From positions 62,001 through 126,000 of the forward strand of contig JAKLII010000010.1 in the NCBI GenBank assembly GCA_022709695.1: 64,000 nt of DNA. The letters are read 5' to 3'. Origin of the DNA: Bacteroidota bacterium. GTDB lineage: Bacteria; Bacteroidota; Bacteroidia; Bacteroidales; SKPS01. Of the stretch, positions 44,832 to 52,705 are shown piece after piece; position 1 is the first letter of the stretch, and each line of letters begins with the position of its first letter. The notes beneath the pieces are model-generated. The model made no database searches. It was not told the DNA's origin and worked only from the letters and a program-made list of their open reading frames with translations. A program made the position numbers and the translations under genes.

Positions 44832-45153
44832 TTCGTGCATTTGATGAAAAAAAATAGCACACTGATCATTCGGATTTAACTGATTTTCATTGATTGTTTT
44901 ACAACATTGGATCATAGGAACACAGGTTTTCCCTATGTGTATGGTCTCAAATGTTTCTCTGCGTTTCCTCTGCGAACCTGCGCGAAAAAAGCTCAAGGCC
45001 AAAGTAAAAAGCACAAAAGATCTGCGGAAATCTGCGAAATCCGCGGGCCAAAAAAGCACACTGATCAGACAGATTAAGATGATTTCCACTGATTTAAGAA
45101 CTATAGGAAAATCAACTCCGTGTTCCTCAGTGCCCTATGTGCCTCAGTGGTAA
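44832..45153. repeat. Degenerate dispersed repeat, copy 1
   Basis: Phrases shared in order with 47504-47640 include ATTCGTGCAT, CACTGAT..TTTAA.TGATTTT, CATAGG.ACA.AGGT.TTTC.TATGTGT. The end, TCCGTGTTCCTCAGTGCCC..GTGCCTCAGTGG, recurs at 29210-29241 and, on the minus strand, at 19674-19706. Confidence 0.6.
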
Positions 45154-45194
45154 ATAAACCTTTGATTTTCAATAAAATAATGAATCGGCACAAC

Positions 45195-47390
45195 CTACTT
45201 TAGTATAATCACTTTAACCCAAACAGCATCTTTCCCCGGAATTTCAACTCGCAGCAGATACATGCCATCGGGAAGGTCAGATAAATGAATGGCGCTGCCC
45301 GAATTCATCCATCCGCTGGTCACTATATGTCCCTGCAGATTAAGAAGTTGAAATTGAAAGAAATCCGGATTCCTATCTGAAAATACAATGCTGATCTCCT
45401 CCACAGCGGGGTTTGGATACACCAACACCCTGTCATTTGCAGCAGGCACCTCAATATGCACCGTATTCAGCGCCAGCGCAATGGCATCGGTAAGGGTAAC
45501 CTTCCCCATTCCCCAGCTTGTGCTGCCCGGCCACGTGATTACACCGGTTTTGGAATCCTGCCTTGCCGTATTCTTCAGTACCTCTTTCACCTGACTTGCG
45601 GTGAGGTTCGGATTGGCTTCGAGCACCAGGGCGGCTGCCCCTGCCACCGCCGGCGACGACATCGAGGTGCCGGAGAAGGCAGAGAAATGGTAGGTGCGCC
45701 CATTAAACTGCACCTGAGCCGAGGAGGTAAATTGAGCTGTGGTATAAGAGTTTATGGAGGATATCACGTTCACCCCGGGAGCCGAAAGATCGGGCTTCAT
45801 CCGTTCATCGTACGTGGGGCCGATGCTCGAAAAACCAGCCTTCGAACCGGGCAGTACCGTGCCACCGGTAAGCACCGTTTCCGACTGATGGGCTGACACG
45901 GTAATAACCCCTTCGGTGCAGGCAGGTTCCCCCAGGGAATATTGTGAATCCCCCGCTACGCCTCCGTTCCCGAAGGCATAAAATGGCTGTCCCCAGTTTC
46001 CCACGCCGTTGCTCAGCTCCACCACATTCCAGTAATGTACCCTGCCGGTTGGTGCGAAACTGCTCAGCACCACCCGCAGGGCACTGCTGCGGTTCTTCAC
46101 CCGGAGCTGCATGGTGGGCCTCTGGTTCAGCGGATGGGCATCGTCGATGGTGAAATTGTAAAACACCGTGTCGGTCCCAATCACCATGATGGTATCAAAA
46201 AATCCCGTATTGGCCTGGGTATGATACACATCTGAGATACCAGCCAAAGCCCCTGATGCATTATACACCTCAAGGCGCACCCCAAAGGGCTTGCCGGGCT
46301 CACCCCACATCGAGATGCACTGTCCCCACATGGCCGGGTGGAGCGAATAGCCGTAGAAAATGATGCGTGACCTGATGCTGTCGTTGCTGAAGTCCTTTTT
46401 GATGTGCAGGTTTACATCGCCGTTGTTGCCTGCGGAGGTAGCGAACACCACCCCCTGACTGCTCAGCTGGTCGATGGCCTGGCTCAGCAGCGAGGTGCCG
46501 TCCATGGTGCCCATGTAGTATAAGCCCCAGCTAGTGTTCACCACCAGCCGTTTCCCGTCGGAATCTGCGATGGACTTCATCCAGTTGAACGCATCGATCG
46601 CCGCACCTGCATCCAGCTGCTGTGAGGCAAAGAGATATCCGGCTTCAAAGGCAACCCCCCGGTATTTGGTTCCGGCACCGCTGCCTGCTGCAATGCCGGC
46701 CACATGGCTCCCGTGGGTGGCGTAATCGTAGTAGGTGCCTGCGGTATCGCACAACGCTGCGGCCAGTGCCTGCGGGGTGTTGTATTCCACGCCATAGTTC
46801 ATACCAGAAGGTGGAGTTCCTGCGATTTTAAACTGATCCCACGCTGCCCTTATCCTGCTGACCGTAAGGTTGGTATCCATAAACATCGGATGGTTGTAAT
46901 CGAAGCCCCAGTCGCTGATACCGATCAGTACCCCTTTGCCGGTGTACCCCTGCGGGAGGTCAATGCCGACCCACACGCTATCGGCACGTACATCGCCGGC
47001 AAGTTTATTCAGATGGGGCTGAATTCTCGCAGCGATTTCAAGGTATTGTACATGGGGTATCTGAAGTTCAGGATGGATTTTGTGCAGCGGGATTTTTACC
47101 GTAGCTACCTCTCCCACCCTGGATCCCAGAAACCCTGTTCCGGCAAGGTCACGCTCCGAGAAATCCTGATCCACCCGTGCAACCGCCGACAGGCAGAATT
47201 CCCCTTTCACCGGATATATGGGAAGATTTCCAAGGTTTACCGAAATCCATTCCCTGTCCGGAGTAATCCCCTTAACGGCTTCTGCAATCCGCCCGAACTG
47301 GTGGCGGGTTTCGGAGCTTGGCCGGGTTTGGGCTGTGAGACTTGAAGCAACAGCCAGATACATCACAATCAACACAATATATCTTTTCAT
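45195..47390 (-). CDS. Secreted S8 (subtilisin-like) serine peptidase, T9SS cargo
   Basis: A 731-residue secreted peptidase. Signal peptide residues 1-21; prodomain-like region to about 135; subtilase domain with the catalytic triad Asp160 (GISDWGFDYNHP), His226 (THGSHVAG) and Ser in GTSMSSPAVAG near residue 580. About 150 residues in the middle (roughly 335-480) form an insert beta domain between His and Ser, as in other large Bacteroidota subtilases. The last ~80 residues are a T9SS sorting domain (VLVYPNPAVEEISIVF ... LSDLPDGMYLLRVEIPG ... VKVIILK). Likely secreted to degrade protein outside the cell. It stands alone between two gene-free stretches that share degenerate repeats. Confidence 0.94.
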   Translation of the reverse strand: MKRYIVLIVMYLAVASSLTAQTRPSSETRHQFGRIAEAVKGITPDREWISVNLGNLPIYPVKGEFCLSAVARVDQDFSERDLAGTGFLGSRVGEVATVKIPLHKIHPELQIPHVQYLEIAARIQPHLNKLAGDVRADSVWVGIDLPQGYTGKGVLIGISDWGFDYNHPMFMDTNLTVSRIRAAWDQFKIAGTPPSGMNYGVEYNTPQALAAALCDTAGTYYDYATHGSHVAGIAAGSGAGTKYRGVAFEAGYLFASQQLDAGAAIDAFNWMKSIADSDGKRLVVNTSWGLYYMGTMDGTSLLSQAIDQLSSQGVVFATSAGNNGDVNLHIKKDFSNDSIRSRIIFYGYSLHPAMWGQCISMWGEPGKPFGVRLEVYNASGALAGISDVYHTQANTGFFDTIMVIGTDTVFYNFTIDDAHPLNQRPTMQLRVKNRSSALRVVLSSFAPTGRVHYWNVVELSNGVGNWGQPFYAFGNGGVAGDSQYSLGEPACTEGVITVSAHQSETVLTGGTVLPGSKAGFSSIGPTYDERMKPDLSAPGVNVISSINSYTTAQFTSSAQVQFNGRTYHFSAFSGTSMSSPAVAGAAALVLEANPNLTASQVKEVLKNTARQDSKTGVITWPGSTSWGMGKVTLTDAIALALNTVHIEVPAANDRVLVYPNPAVEEISIVFSDRNPDFFQFQLLNLQGHIVTSGWMNSGSAIHLSDLPDGMYLLRVEIPGKDAVWVKVIILK

Positions 47391-47503
47391 GGAATCAGAT
47401 TAAGGTGGTAAAAGTACGGTTTTAATGGCACTCATGAAACCGGCTATCTCTCAGCATTCTTAGCTCTTTTCAAGAAATAATTAAGCATTCGGAAAACATT
47501 AAT

Positions 47504-47640
47504 TCGTGCATCCGTGGCTGAATCAATAGAACGCTGATGACACTGATTTAAATGATTTTTACTGATTTTTTACCACAATAGAATTATAGGTAACATAGGT
47601 CTTTTCTATGTGTCTTTCTTCCTATGTGGTATATGCAATA
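47504..47640. repeat. Degenerate dispersed repeat, copy 2
   Basis: Same orientation and order of phrases as the copy at 44832-45153: ATTCGTGCAT, CGCTGATGACACTGATTTAA, TGATTTTTACTGATTTTTTA, ACATAGGTCTTTTCTATGTG. The two flank the S8 peptidase gene as imperfect direct repeats. Confidence 0.6.
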
Positions 47641-47663
47641 GCTGATGGAAACAGAAATCAAAC

Positions 47664-47671
47664 TATCTTTG
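47664..47671 (+). promoter_or_regulatory. -7 box of the transketolase genes
   Basis: TATCTTTG, a perfect TAnnTTTG, 81 bases before the ATG at 47753. The leader would contain both palindromes at 47694-47737. No good -33 element is visible. Confidence 0.45.
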
Positions 47672-47693
47672 GAACTGTACAGAAATCCCTGAA

Positions 47694-47737
47694 CCCGGGA
47701 CAATGTCCCGGGCAAGTATATGTTGCGCCTACGGCGC
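47694..47737. repeat. Two palindromes of REP-like type in the transketolase leader
   Basis: CCCGGGAC-AAT-GTCCCGGG (47694-47712) is an 8-base-pair perfect stem, followed by GCGCC-TAC-GGCGC (47725-47737). Both look like the REP-like elements at 22591-22791 and could fold in the RNA leader. Confidence 0.7.
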
Positions 47738-47752
47738 TTAATTGAACGATCA

Positions 47753-48577
47753 ATGAAACCGTTAAACCCATTGGAGATTCTGCAGCAAAAGGCCCTCGAC
47801 ATCCGGCGGGATGTGTTGCTGAGCCTGTCAGAGGCCGGCTCGGGGCATACCGGCGGCAGTCTGGGCATGGCCGATGTTTTTGCTATACTCTATTTTCACC
47901 AATTGAAATACAAACCCACCGAACCTCTCTGGGAGGGGCGGGACCGGCTGGTGTTGTCAATCGGTCATATTGCCCCGGTGCTCTATGCCACCCTGGCTCA
48001 TGCGGGATTTTTCCCCAAAGAGGAGCTTTGTACCTTGCGAAAGCTGGGCAGCCGGCTGCAGGGGCATCCGGGGCGTGACCACGGCCTGCCCGGACTGGAG
48101 CTCTCGGCTGGCTCCCTGGGGCAGGGACTCAGTGTGGGGGTAGGTATGGCGCTGGCAGCACGGTTAAAAAATGCCAATCATAAGGTAGTTGTGATATGCG
48201 GCGATGGCGAACTGCAGGAGGGGAGCATCTGGGAGGCAGCCATGAGTGCCGCCCACCACCGGCTCGACAACCTGGTGGTGGTGGTGGACCGGAACGGTTT
48301 GCAGATCGACGGCAAAACCGTGGATGTGATGAACCCCGAACCCCTTAAGGAGAAATGGGAAGCCTTCGGCTGGCGGGTCATGGAAACCAACGGCAACAGC
48401 ATCCCTGACCTGATGAATGCCTTTGAAGCCCTGTGGATCCCTGCAGGAAAACCTTCGTGCCTGCTGGCCCGTACCACCATGGGAAAAGGGGTTGCCTCGA
48501 TTGAAGGGGATTACCGCTGGCATGGCAAAGCCCCCGATGCACAGGAACTGGTATCATTTTTAAACCAATTGCAGTGA
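47753..48577 (+). CDS. Transketolase N-terminal subunit
   Basis: A 274-residue protein corresponding to the thiamine-diphosphate-binding (pyrophosphate) half of transketolase. Blocks: SGHTGGSLGMADVFAILYF near residue 30, GSLGQGLSVGVGMALA, and the ThDP motif GDGELQEGSIWEAAMSA followed by DRNGLQIDG. The start at 47753 is preferred to a frame-compatible codon 33 bases upstream that falls in the palindrome region. Split transketolases, each half a separate gene, are common in Bacteroidota and archaea. The stop overlaps the partner start (ATGA), ensuring equal synthesis. Confidence 0.93.
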   Translation: MKPLNPLEILQQKALDIRRDVLLSLSEAGSGHTGGSLGMADVFAILYFHQLKYKPTEPLWEGRDRLVLSIGHIAPVLYATLAHAGFFPKEELCTLRKLGSRLQGHPGRDHGLPGLELSAGSLGQGLSVGVGMALAARLKNANHKVVVICGDGELQEGSIWEAAMSAAHHRLDNLVVVVDRNGLQIDGKTVDVMNPEPLKEKWEAFGWRVMETNGNSIPDLMNAFEALWIPAGKPSCLLARTTMGKGVASIEGDYRWHGKAPDAQELVSFLNQLQ

Positions 48578-49533
48578 TGGAACCATTTTACAGCAGCCGG
48601 GGGTTCAAAGCCACCAAAGAGGGATTTGCAGAAGGACTGGAACAGATGGGCATTCTGTACCCAAAAATCGTCGGTTTGGGCGCAGATATTACAGCTTCCG
48701 TCGGAATGGACCGATTCGCCCGCAGCTTTCCGGAACGGTTCTTCAGCCTGGGGATCGCCGAGCAGAACTGCATTGGGGTGGCTGCCGGACTGGCACTCGA
48801 AGGGCTACTTCCGGTGTTCAGTACCTACGGGGTATTTTCAGCGCTCCGCACCACTGATCAGATCCGTATATCGCTCTGCTACAATAATCTGCATGTTATC
48901 ATCGGCGGGGCGCATGCGGGCATCTCGGTGGGCCCCGATGGAGCTACCCATCAGGCACTGGAGGACATCGCCGTGATGCGGGTAATGCCCAATATGACCG
49001 TGTTGTCGCCGTGCGATGCCACCCAGACCGCCCTGGCGCTAAAGGCGGCCGTGGAGCAATGCAACGGGCCGGTGTACCTCCGCTACGGACGTTCGCCGGT
49101 GCCTGATTTCACTCCTCCCGATCTTGCTTTCAGGGTGGGAAAAGGGCAGATCCTGCATGAGGGGAACGATGCCTGCATCCTCGCTACCGGCCATCTCGTG
49201 TGGGAAGCATTGCAGGCATCCTATGCGCTGGCACAGCAGAATATAGCTTGCCGGGTGGTAAACCTGCACACCATCAAGCCAATAGACACAGAACTGATAG
49301 CCGGATGCACCGCCAGATTTCCCTTCCTGGTCACCGCCGAAGAGCACCAGAGATCCGGCGGTCTCGGATCGGCTGTGGCAGAAGTGGTTACCGGATGCCC
49401 CAACCCGGTTCCGGTAGTGCGCATCGGAATGGAGGACCGTTTCGGGGAATCCGGAAGCCCCGAAGAGCTGATGGAGAAATACGGGCTAACAGCTAGGCAC
49501 CTGATACTTGCCGTGAGGAAGATGTTGAGGTAG
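48574..49533 (+). CDS. Transketolase C-terminal subunit
   Basis: A 319-residue protein corresponding to the pyrimidine-binding and C-terminal domains. GIAEQNCIGVAAGLALEGLLPVFSTYGVF (in part: GIAEQNCIGVAAGLALEG) bears the catalytic Glu contacting the thiamine ring. It overlaps the N-terminal subunit gene by four bases. The pair interconverts pentose phosphates and sugar phosphates in the non-oxidative pentose phosphate pathway and supplies ribose and erythrose units in organisms that lack the oxidative branch. The possibility of a related enzyme, such as a DXS-like or specialised transketolase for another pathway, is low given standard motifs. Confidence 0.92.
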   Translation: MMEPFYSSRGFKATKEGFAEGLEQMGILYPKIVGLGADITASVGMDRFARSFPERFFSLGIAEQNCIGVAAGLALEGLLPVFSTYGVFSALRTTDQIRISLCYNNLHVIIGGAHAGISVGPDGATHQALEDIAVMRVMPNMTVLSPCDATQTALALKAAVEQCNGPVYLRYGRSPVPDFTPPDLAFRVGKGQILHEGNDACILATGHLVWEALQASYALAQQNIACRVVNLHTIKPIDTELIAGCTARFPFLVTAEEHQRSGGLGSAVAEVVTGCPNPVPVVRIGMEDRFGESGSPEELMEKYGLTARHLILAVRKMLR

Positions 49534-49572
49534 ATAGATGTTAGCGGGCAGGAATAGAATTACGGTAAATTG

Positions 49573-49580
49573 TACCTTTG
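49573..49580 (+). promoter_or_regulatory. -7 box close to the M15 peptidase start
   Basis: TACCTTTG, perfect TAnnTTTG, ends four bases before the ATG at 49585, the same layout as the BadF-type kinase gene at 22931. Confidence 0.5.
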
Positions 49581-49584
49581 CAGT

Positions 49585-50424
49585 ATGAAATTACTGCAAT
49601 TATCACGCACCGGAAACCTGATTCTGGGCTTCTCATTTATTTTGATTTTTCTGGTACTGATCATGGTTTGCTGCGGAGGACGTCATGGCGGTGTGTCGGG
49701 GCAAACCTCAGTTGACCAGGAGCATGCGGTGCTGCTGCCCGGCGACGACCGGCATGATACCGCTCAGGTTATCGCCTACCTGATGGGAAAATTCAACCCG
49801 GCCACCCACCCTCTGTTTCAGAAGGCCGGAAAACCGCATACCAGCCTCACCGATGCCTGGCTCCGGGCAGAAACCCTGCAGGCTTTTGGCAAGATGCAGA
49901 AAGCTGCCGGAAAGGATGGCATTACCCTTTCCATTGTCTCGGCAACCCGCAATTTTGATACACAAAAAGGGATCTGGGAAGCCAAATGGAGCGGCAAACG
50001 ACTGGTGGAAGGGAAAGACCTCTCCCTGGTGACAGACCGGGTGGAGCGGGCCCGCATCATCCTGCGGTACAGCTCGATGCCCGGCACAAGCCGTCACCAT
50101 TGGGGTACAGACATAGATATCAACTCAGTAGAGCCTTCCTATTTTAAAACCCCGCTAGGAAAAAAAGTGTACAACTGGCTTGCCGCACACGGAGCCACAT
50201 ACGGTTTTTGTCAGCCCTATACCCCAAAAGGAGAGAAACGGCCCACCGGTTACGAAGAGGAGCCCTGGCACTGGTCGTACACCCCTTTGTCTTCCGTGTT
50301 TCTGGAGAAATACAGCCAGCTGATCACCCATCAGATGCTTTCGGATTTCGAAGGGCATGAGACCGCCGACTCCCTGCAGGTGATCCCAAACTATGTATAC
50401 GGCATCAATCCGGCATGCAGGTGA
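49585..50424 (+). CDS. M15 (VanY/DacB-type) D-alanyl-D-alanine carboxypeptidase-like lipoprotein
   Basis: A 279-residue exported peptidase. The N-terminus is a signal with a lipobox-like LIMVC near residue 29. The catalytic zinc domain shows SRHHWGTDIDI (SxHxxGxxxD, His and Asp ligands) and EPWHWSY with the third His, as in VanY-type M15B enzymes that cut D-Ala-D-Ala or D-Ala cross-links in peptidoglycan. It probably trims cell-wall peptides. A start two codons earlier exists but MKLLQLS is a natural signal start, and a -7 box sits just before it. It lies between the transketolase genes and ugd, with ugd having its own -7 box. Confidence 0.85.
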   Translation: MKLLQLSRTGNLILGFSFILIFLVLIMVCCGGRHGGVSGQTSVDQEHAVLLPGDDRHDTAQVIAYLMGKFNPATHPLFQKAGKPHTSLTDAWLRAETLQAFGKMQKAAGKDGITLSIVSATRNFDTQKGIWEAKWSGKRLVEGKDLSLVTDRVERARIILRYSSMPGTSRHHWGTDIDINSVEPSYFKTPLGKKVYNWLAAHGATYGFCQPYTPKGEKRPTGYEEEPWHWSYTPLSSVFLEKYSQLITHQMLSDFEGHETADSLQVIPNYVYGINPACR

Positions 50425-50435
50425 AGGAATTTTTA

Positions 50436-50443
50436 TAGCTTTG
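50436..50443 (+). promoter_or_regulatory. -7 box of ugd
   Basis: TAGCTTTG, a perfect TAnnTTTG, with a 52-base leader to the ugd ATG at 50495. The -33 element is weak. Confidence 0.5.
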
Positions 50444-50494
50444 CATCCGTTCCGAATCTTACCGGAAAAGTATAACCCATCAGGATAAAAACGC

Positions 50495-51820
50495 ATGAAG
50501 ATCGCCGTAGTTGGAACCGGATATGTAGGCCTTGTAACCGGGGCTTGTTTTGCAGAAGTAGGCATTGAGGTGATTTGTGTCGATATTGATAAAGAAAAGA
50601 TCGACAAACTCAAACATGGAATTATCCCCATCTATGAGCCGGGGCTCGATAAAATTGTAAAGAGCAACTTCGAGAAGGGCAGGCTCTCTTTCAGCACCGA
50701 TCTGGTACCCAACCTGCCAGGCTGCGAAGTGGTATTCAGCGCTGTGGGTACCCCCCCCGACGAAGACGGGAGCGCCGACCTGAGTTACGTACTTGAAGTA
50801 GCCCGGCAGGTGGGAAGGAATATGGAAGATTACCTGCTGATTGTCACCAAAAGCACCGTTCCGGTAGGTACTGCCGCCAAAGTGAAGGAAGCCATCAAAA
50901 AGGAGCTGGCACAGCGTGGAGTGGATATTCCGTTTGATATCGCTTCCAATCCCGAATTTCTGAAAGAGGGGGATGCGGTAAACGACTTCCTGAAACCGGA
51001 CAGGATCGTAGTGGGGACTGAGTCGGCAAGAGCACGGGAAATCATGGAGCGGTTGTATAAACCTTTCACCGAAAACGGCCATCCTGTGATCTTTATGGAT
51101 GTGCCTTCGGCCGAGATGACGAAATACGCTGCCAACGCCATGCTGGCTACCCGCATCAGCTTTATGAACGACCTGGCCAACCTGTGTGAACGCCTGGGAG
51201 CTGATATTAACCTCGTACGCGAAGGGATCGGAAGCGACCGGCGCATCGGAAAGAAATTCATCAATGCCGGCATCGGGTACGGGGGATCCTGCTTCCCGAA
51301 GGATGTAAAAGCACTGATACGTACTGCCGCTGAGAACCAATATGAGCTGAAAATTCTCAGGGCCGTTGAAGAGGTGAACGACCGCCAGAAATCGGTTATG
51401 TTCGATAAAATAAAGCAATATTTCGACGGAAACCTGGTAGGCAGGACCGTTGCCATGTGGGGACTGGCCTTCAAGCCGGAAACCGACGACATGCGTGAAG
51501 CCCCGTCGCTGGTGATGATCGAAAAACTGCACGAAGCCGGATGCAGGATACAGGCATACGATCCGGTGGCTTACGAAGAGGCTGGACGTAAGTTTGGCAA
51601 TATCATCCGAATCCATCATGATCCTTATGAAGCACTAGAGGGTGCCGACTGCCTGCTGATCGTAACAGAATGGAAGGAATTCAGCATTCCCAAATTCGAT
51701 GTGATCATGGAAAAATTGTCCACTCCTGCTATCTTTGACGGAAGGAACATGTATGACAAAGATGAACTAAAGGCGCTCGGATTCGATTATTTCTGCATCG
51801 GAGTAAACACAAGCAAATAA
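50495..51820 (+). CDS. ugd: UDP-glucose 6-dehydrogenase
   Basis: A 441-residue enzyme oxidising UDP-glucose to UDP-glucuronate with two NAD+. The Rossmann start AVVGTGYVGLVTGACFAEVG has the dinucleotide motif; the catalytic cysteine lies in GYGGSCFPKDVKAL; ASNPEFLKEGDA and the C-terminal block DDMREAPSL fit. The product feeds capsule or O-antigen sugars. It is the first of three genes (ugd, rfbD, pgm) spaced 4 and 17 bases apart, a coherent nucleotide-sugar module. Some UDP-N-acetyl sugar dehydrogenases are similar, but the length and motif order favour the glucose enzyme. Confidence 0.94.
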   Translation: MKIAVVGTGYVGLVTGACFAEVGIEVICVDIDKEKIDKLKHGIIPIYEPGLDKIVKSNFEKGRLSFSTDLVPNLPGCEVVFSAVGTPPDEDGSADLSYVLEVARQVGRNMEDYLLIVTKSTVPVGTAAKVKEAIKKELAQRGVDIPFDIASNPEFLKEGDAVNDFLKPDRIVVGTESARAREIMERLYKPFTENGHPVIFMDVPSAEMTKYAANAMLATRISFMNDLANLCERLGADINLVREGIGSDRRIGKKFINAGIGYGGSCFPKDVKALIRTAAENQYELKILRAVEEVNDRQKSVMFDKIKQYFDGNLVGRTVAMWGLAFKPETDDMREAPSLVMIEKLHEAGCRIQAYDPVAYEEAGRKFGNIIRIHHDPYEALEGADCLLIVTEWKEFSIPKFDVIMEKLSTPAIFDGRNMYDKDELKALGFDYFCIGVNTSK

Positions 51821-51824
51821 TCAA

Positions 51825-52688
51825 ATGGCCCGTATACTGATTACCGGAAGCAGGGGACAACTGGGGAGGGCCATACTGGACCTGGCCCACCTGCATCCCA
51901 GCCACACTTTTACCGGTGTTGACATCGGGGATTTGGATCTATGCGACGAAAAAGGGGTTGCCTTGCTGCTGAAAGCAGAAAAACCGGATGTGGTGGTGAA
52001 CTGTGCCGCCTATACAGCGGTTGATCTGGCAGAGGACGAACCTGAAAAAGCCTGGGCCATTAATGCCGAAGCCGTTAAAACCATTGCTTCACTGTCGGCA
52101 GAGACAGGTTTCTTACTGATCCACGTATCCACCGACTATGTATTCAGCGGCCTTGTGCCGGTTCCCTATCATGAGGAGGCCTCCACTTCTCCACTTTCGG
52201 TGTACGGCCAGAGTAAGCTGGAGGGCGAAATTGCCATCCTGTACGGTTGTCCCGCTGCCTACATCATACGCACCTCCTGGCTTTACTATCCTGGCGGAAA
52301 GAACTTCGTGAACACGATCATCCGGCATGCCACCCAGCGAAAGGAACTGAAGGTGGTTTACGACCAGACCGGCTCTCCTACCCATGCCGGCGATCTGGCT
52401 GCAGCCATCCTCACGATGATCAATCACCCGCGGAAGCCCGACGGGGTAGAACTGTACCATTATGCCAACCACGGCGTGCTCTCGTGGTACGATTTTGCCA
52501 AAGCCATCACCGAGGAGGCCGGACTGGAGACCACCATCGTGCCGGTTCTCACAGCCAGTCTGAATCAAAAAGCCATACGGCCGGCTTACAGTGTGCTGAA
52601 CACGGCCAAAATCAGGGAGGTCTTCGGCGTAGAGATCCCTTACTGGCGCGACAGCCTGCGGAAGTATCTGCAACCTGTAAAATCCTGA
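51825..52688 (+). CDS. rfbD: dTDP-4-dehydrorhamnose reductase
   Basis: A 287-residue short-chain dehydrogenase family enzyme, the last step of dTDP-L-rhamnose synthesis. It has ILITGSRGQLGRAI (NADPH loop) at the N-terminus, the NCAAYTAVDLAE block, DYVFSG, and the catalytic YGQSKLEGE. VVYDQTGSPTHAGDLAAAI is also usual. Spaced 4 bases after ugd. Rhamnose is a frequent component of envelope polysaccharides. The three other dTDP-rhamnose genes (rfbA, rfbB, rfbC) are not in the window. Confidence 0.93.
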   Translation: MARILITGSRGQLGRAILDLAHLHPSHTFTGVDIGDLDLCDEKGVALLLKAEKPDVVVNCAAYTAVDLAEDEPEKAWAINAEAVKTIASLSAETGFLLIHVSTDYVFSGLVPVPYHEEASTSPLSVYGQSKLEGEIAILYGCPAAYIIRTSWLYYPGGKNFVNTIIRHATQRKELKVVYDQTGSPTHAGDLAAAILTMINHPRKPDGVELYHYANHGVLSWYDFAKAITEEAGLETTIVPVLTASLNQKAIRPAYSVLNTAKIREVFGVEIPYWRDSLRKYLQPVKS

Positions 52689-52705
52689 AATCAACCTTGA
52701 ACCAC

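Larger units (their letters stand above)
44687..45194. other. Gene-free stretch with tandem and dispersed repeats
   Basis: Holds the GGAGTTA array (44745-44807), TTAGAAATTAGAAATC, and from about 44832 a 300-base stretch of degenerate repeat phrases such as ATTCGTGCATTT, CACTGATCAT, TAACTGATTTTCATTGATT, CATAGGAACACAGGTTTTC, AATCTGCGAAATCCGCG and GTTCCTCAGTGCCCTATGTG. Frames here are open only by chance. Confidence 0.65.
47391..47752. other. Gene-free stretch before the transketolase genes
   Basis: Contains degenerate dispersed repeat copy 2 (47504-47640), a perfect -7 box at 47664-47671 and two palindromes (47694-47737). A 7-of-8 -7 box for the S8 gene (TACTTTTA on the minus strand, about 47416-47423) lies at its left side. 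Confidence 0.6.

Noticed and set aside
52247-52705. N-terminal extension of the phosphoglucomutase frame
   Set aside because: It overlaps rfbD in another frame; the family start matches ATG at 52706.
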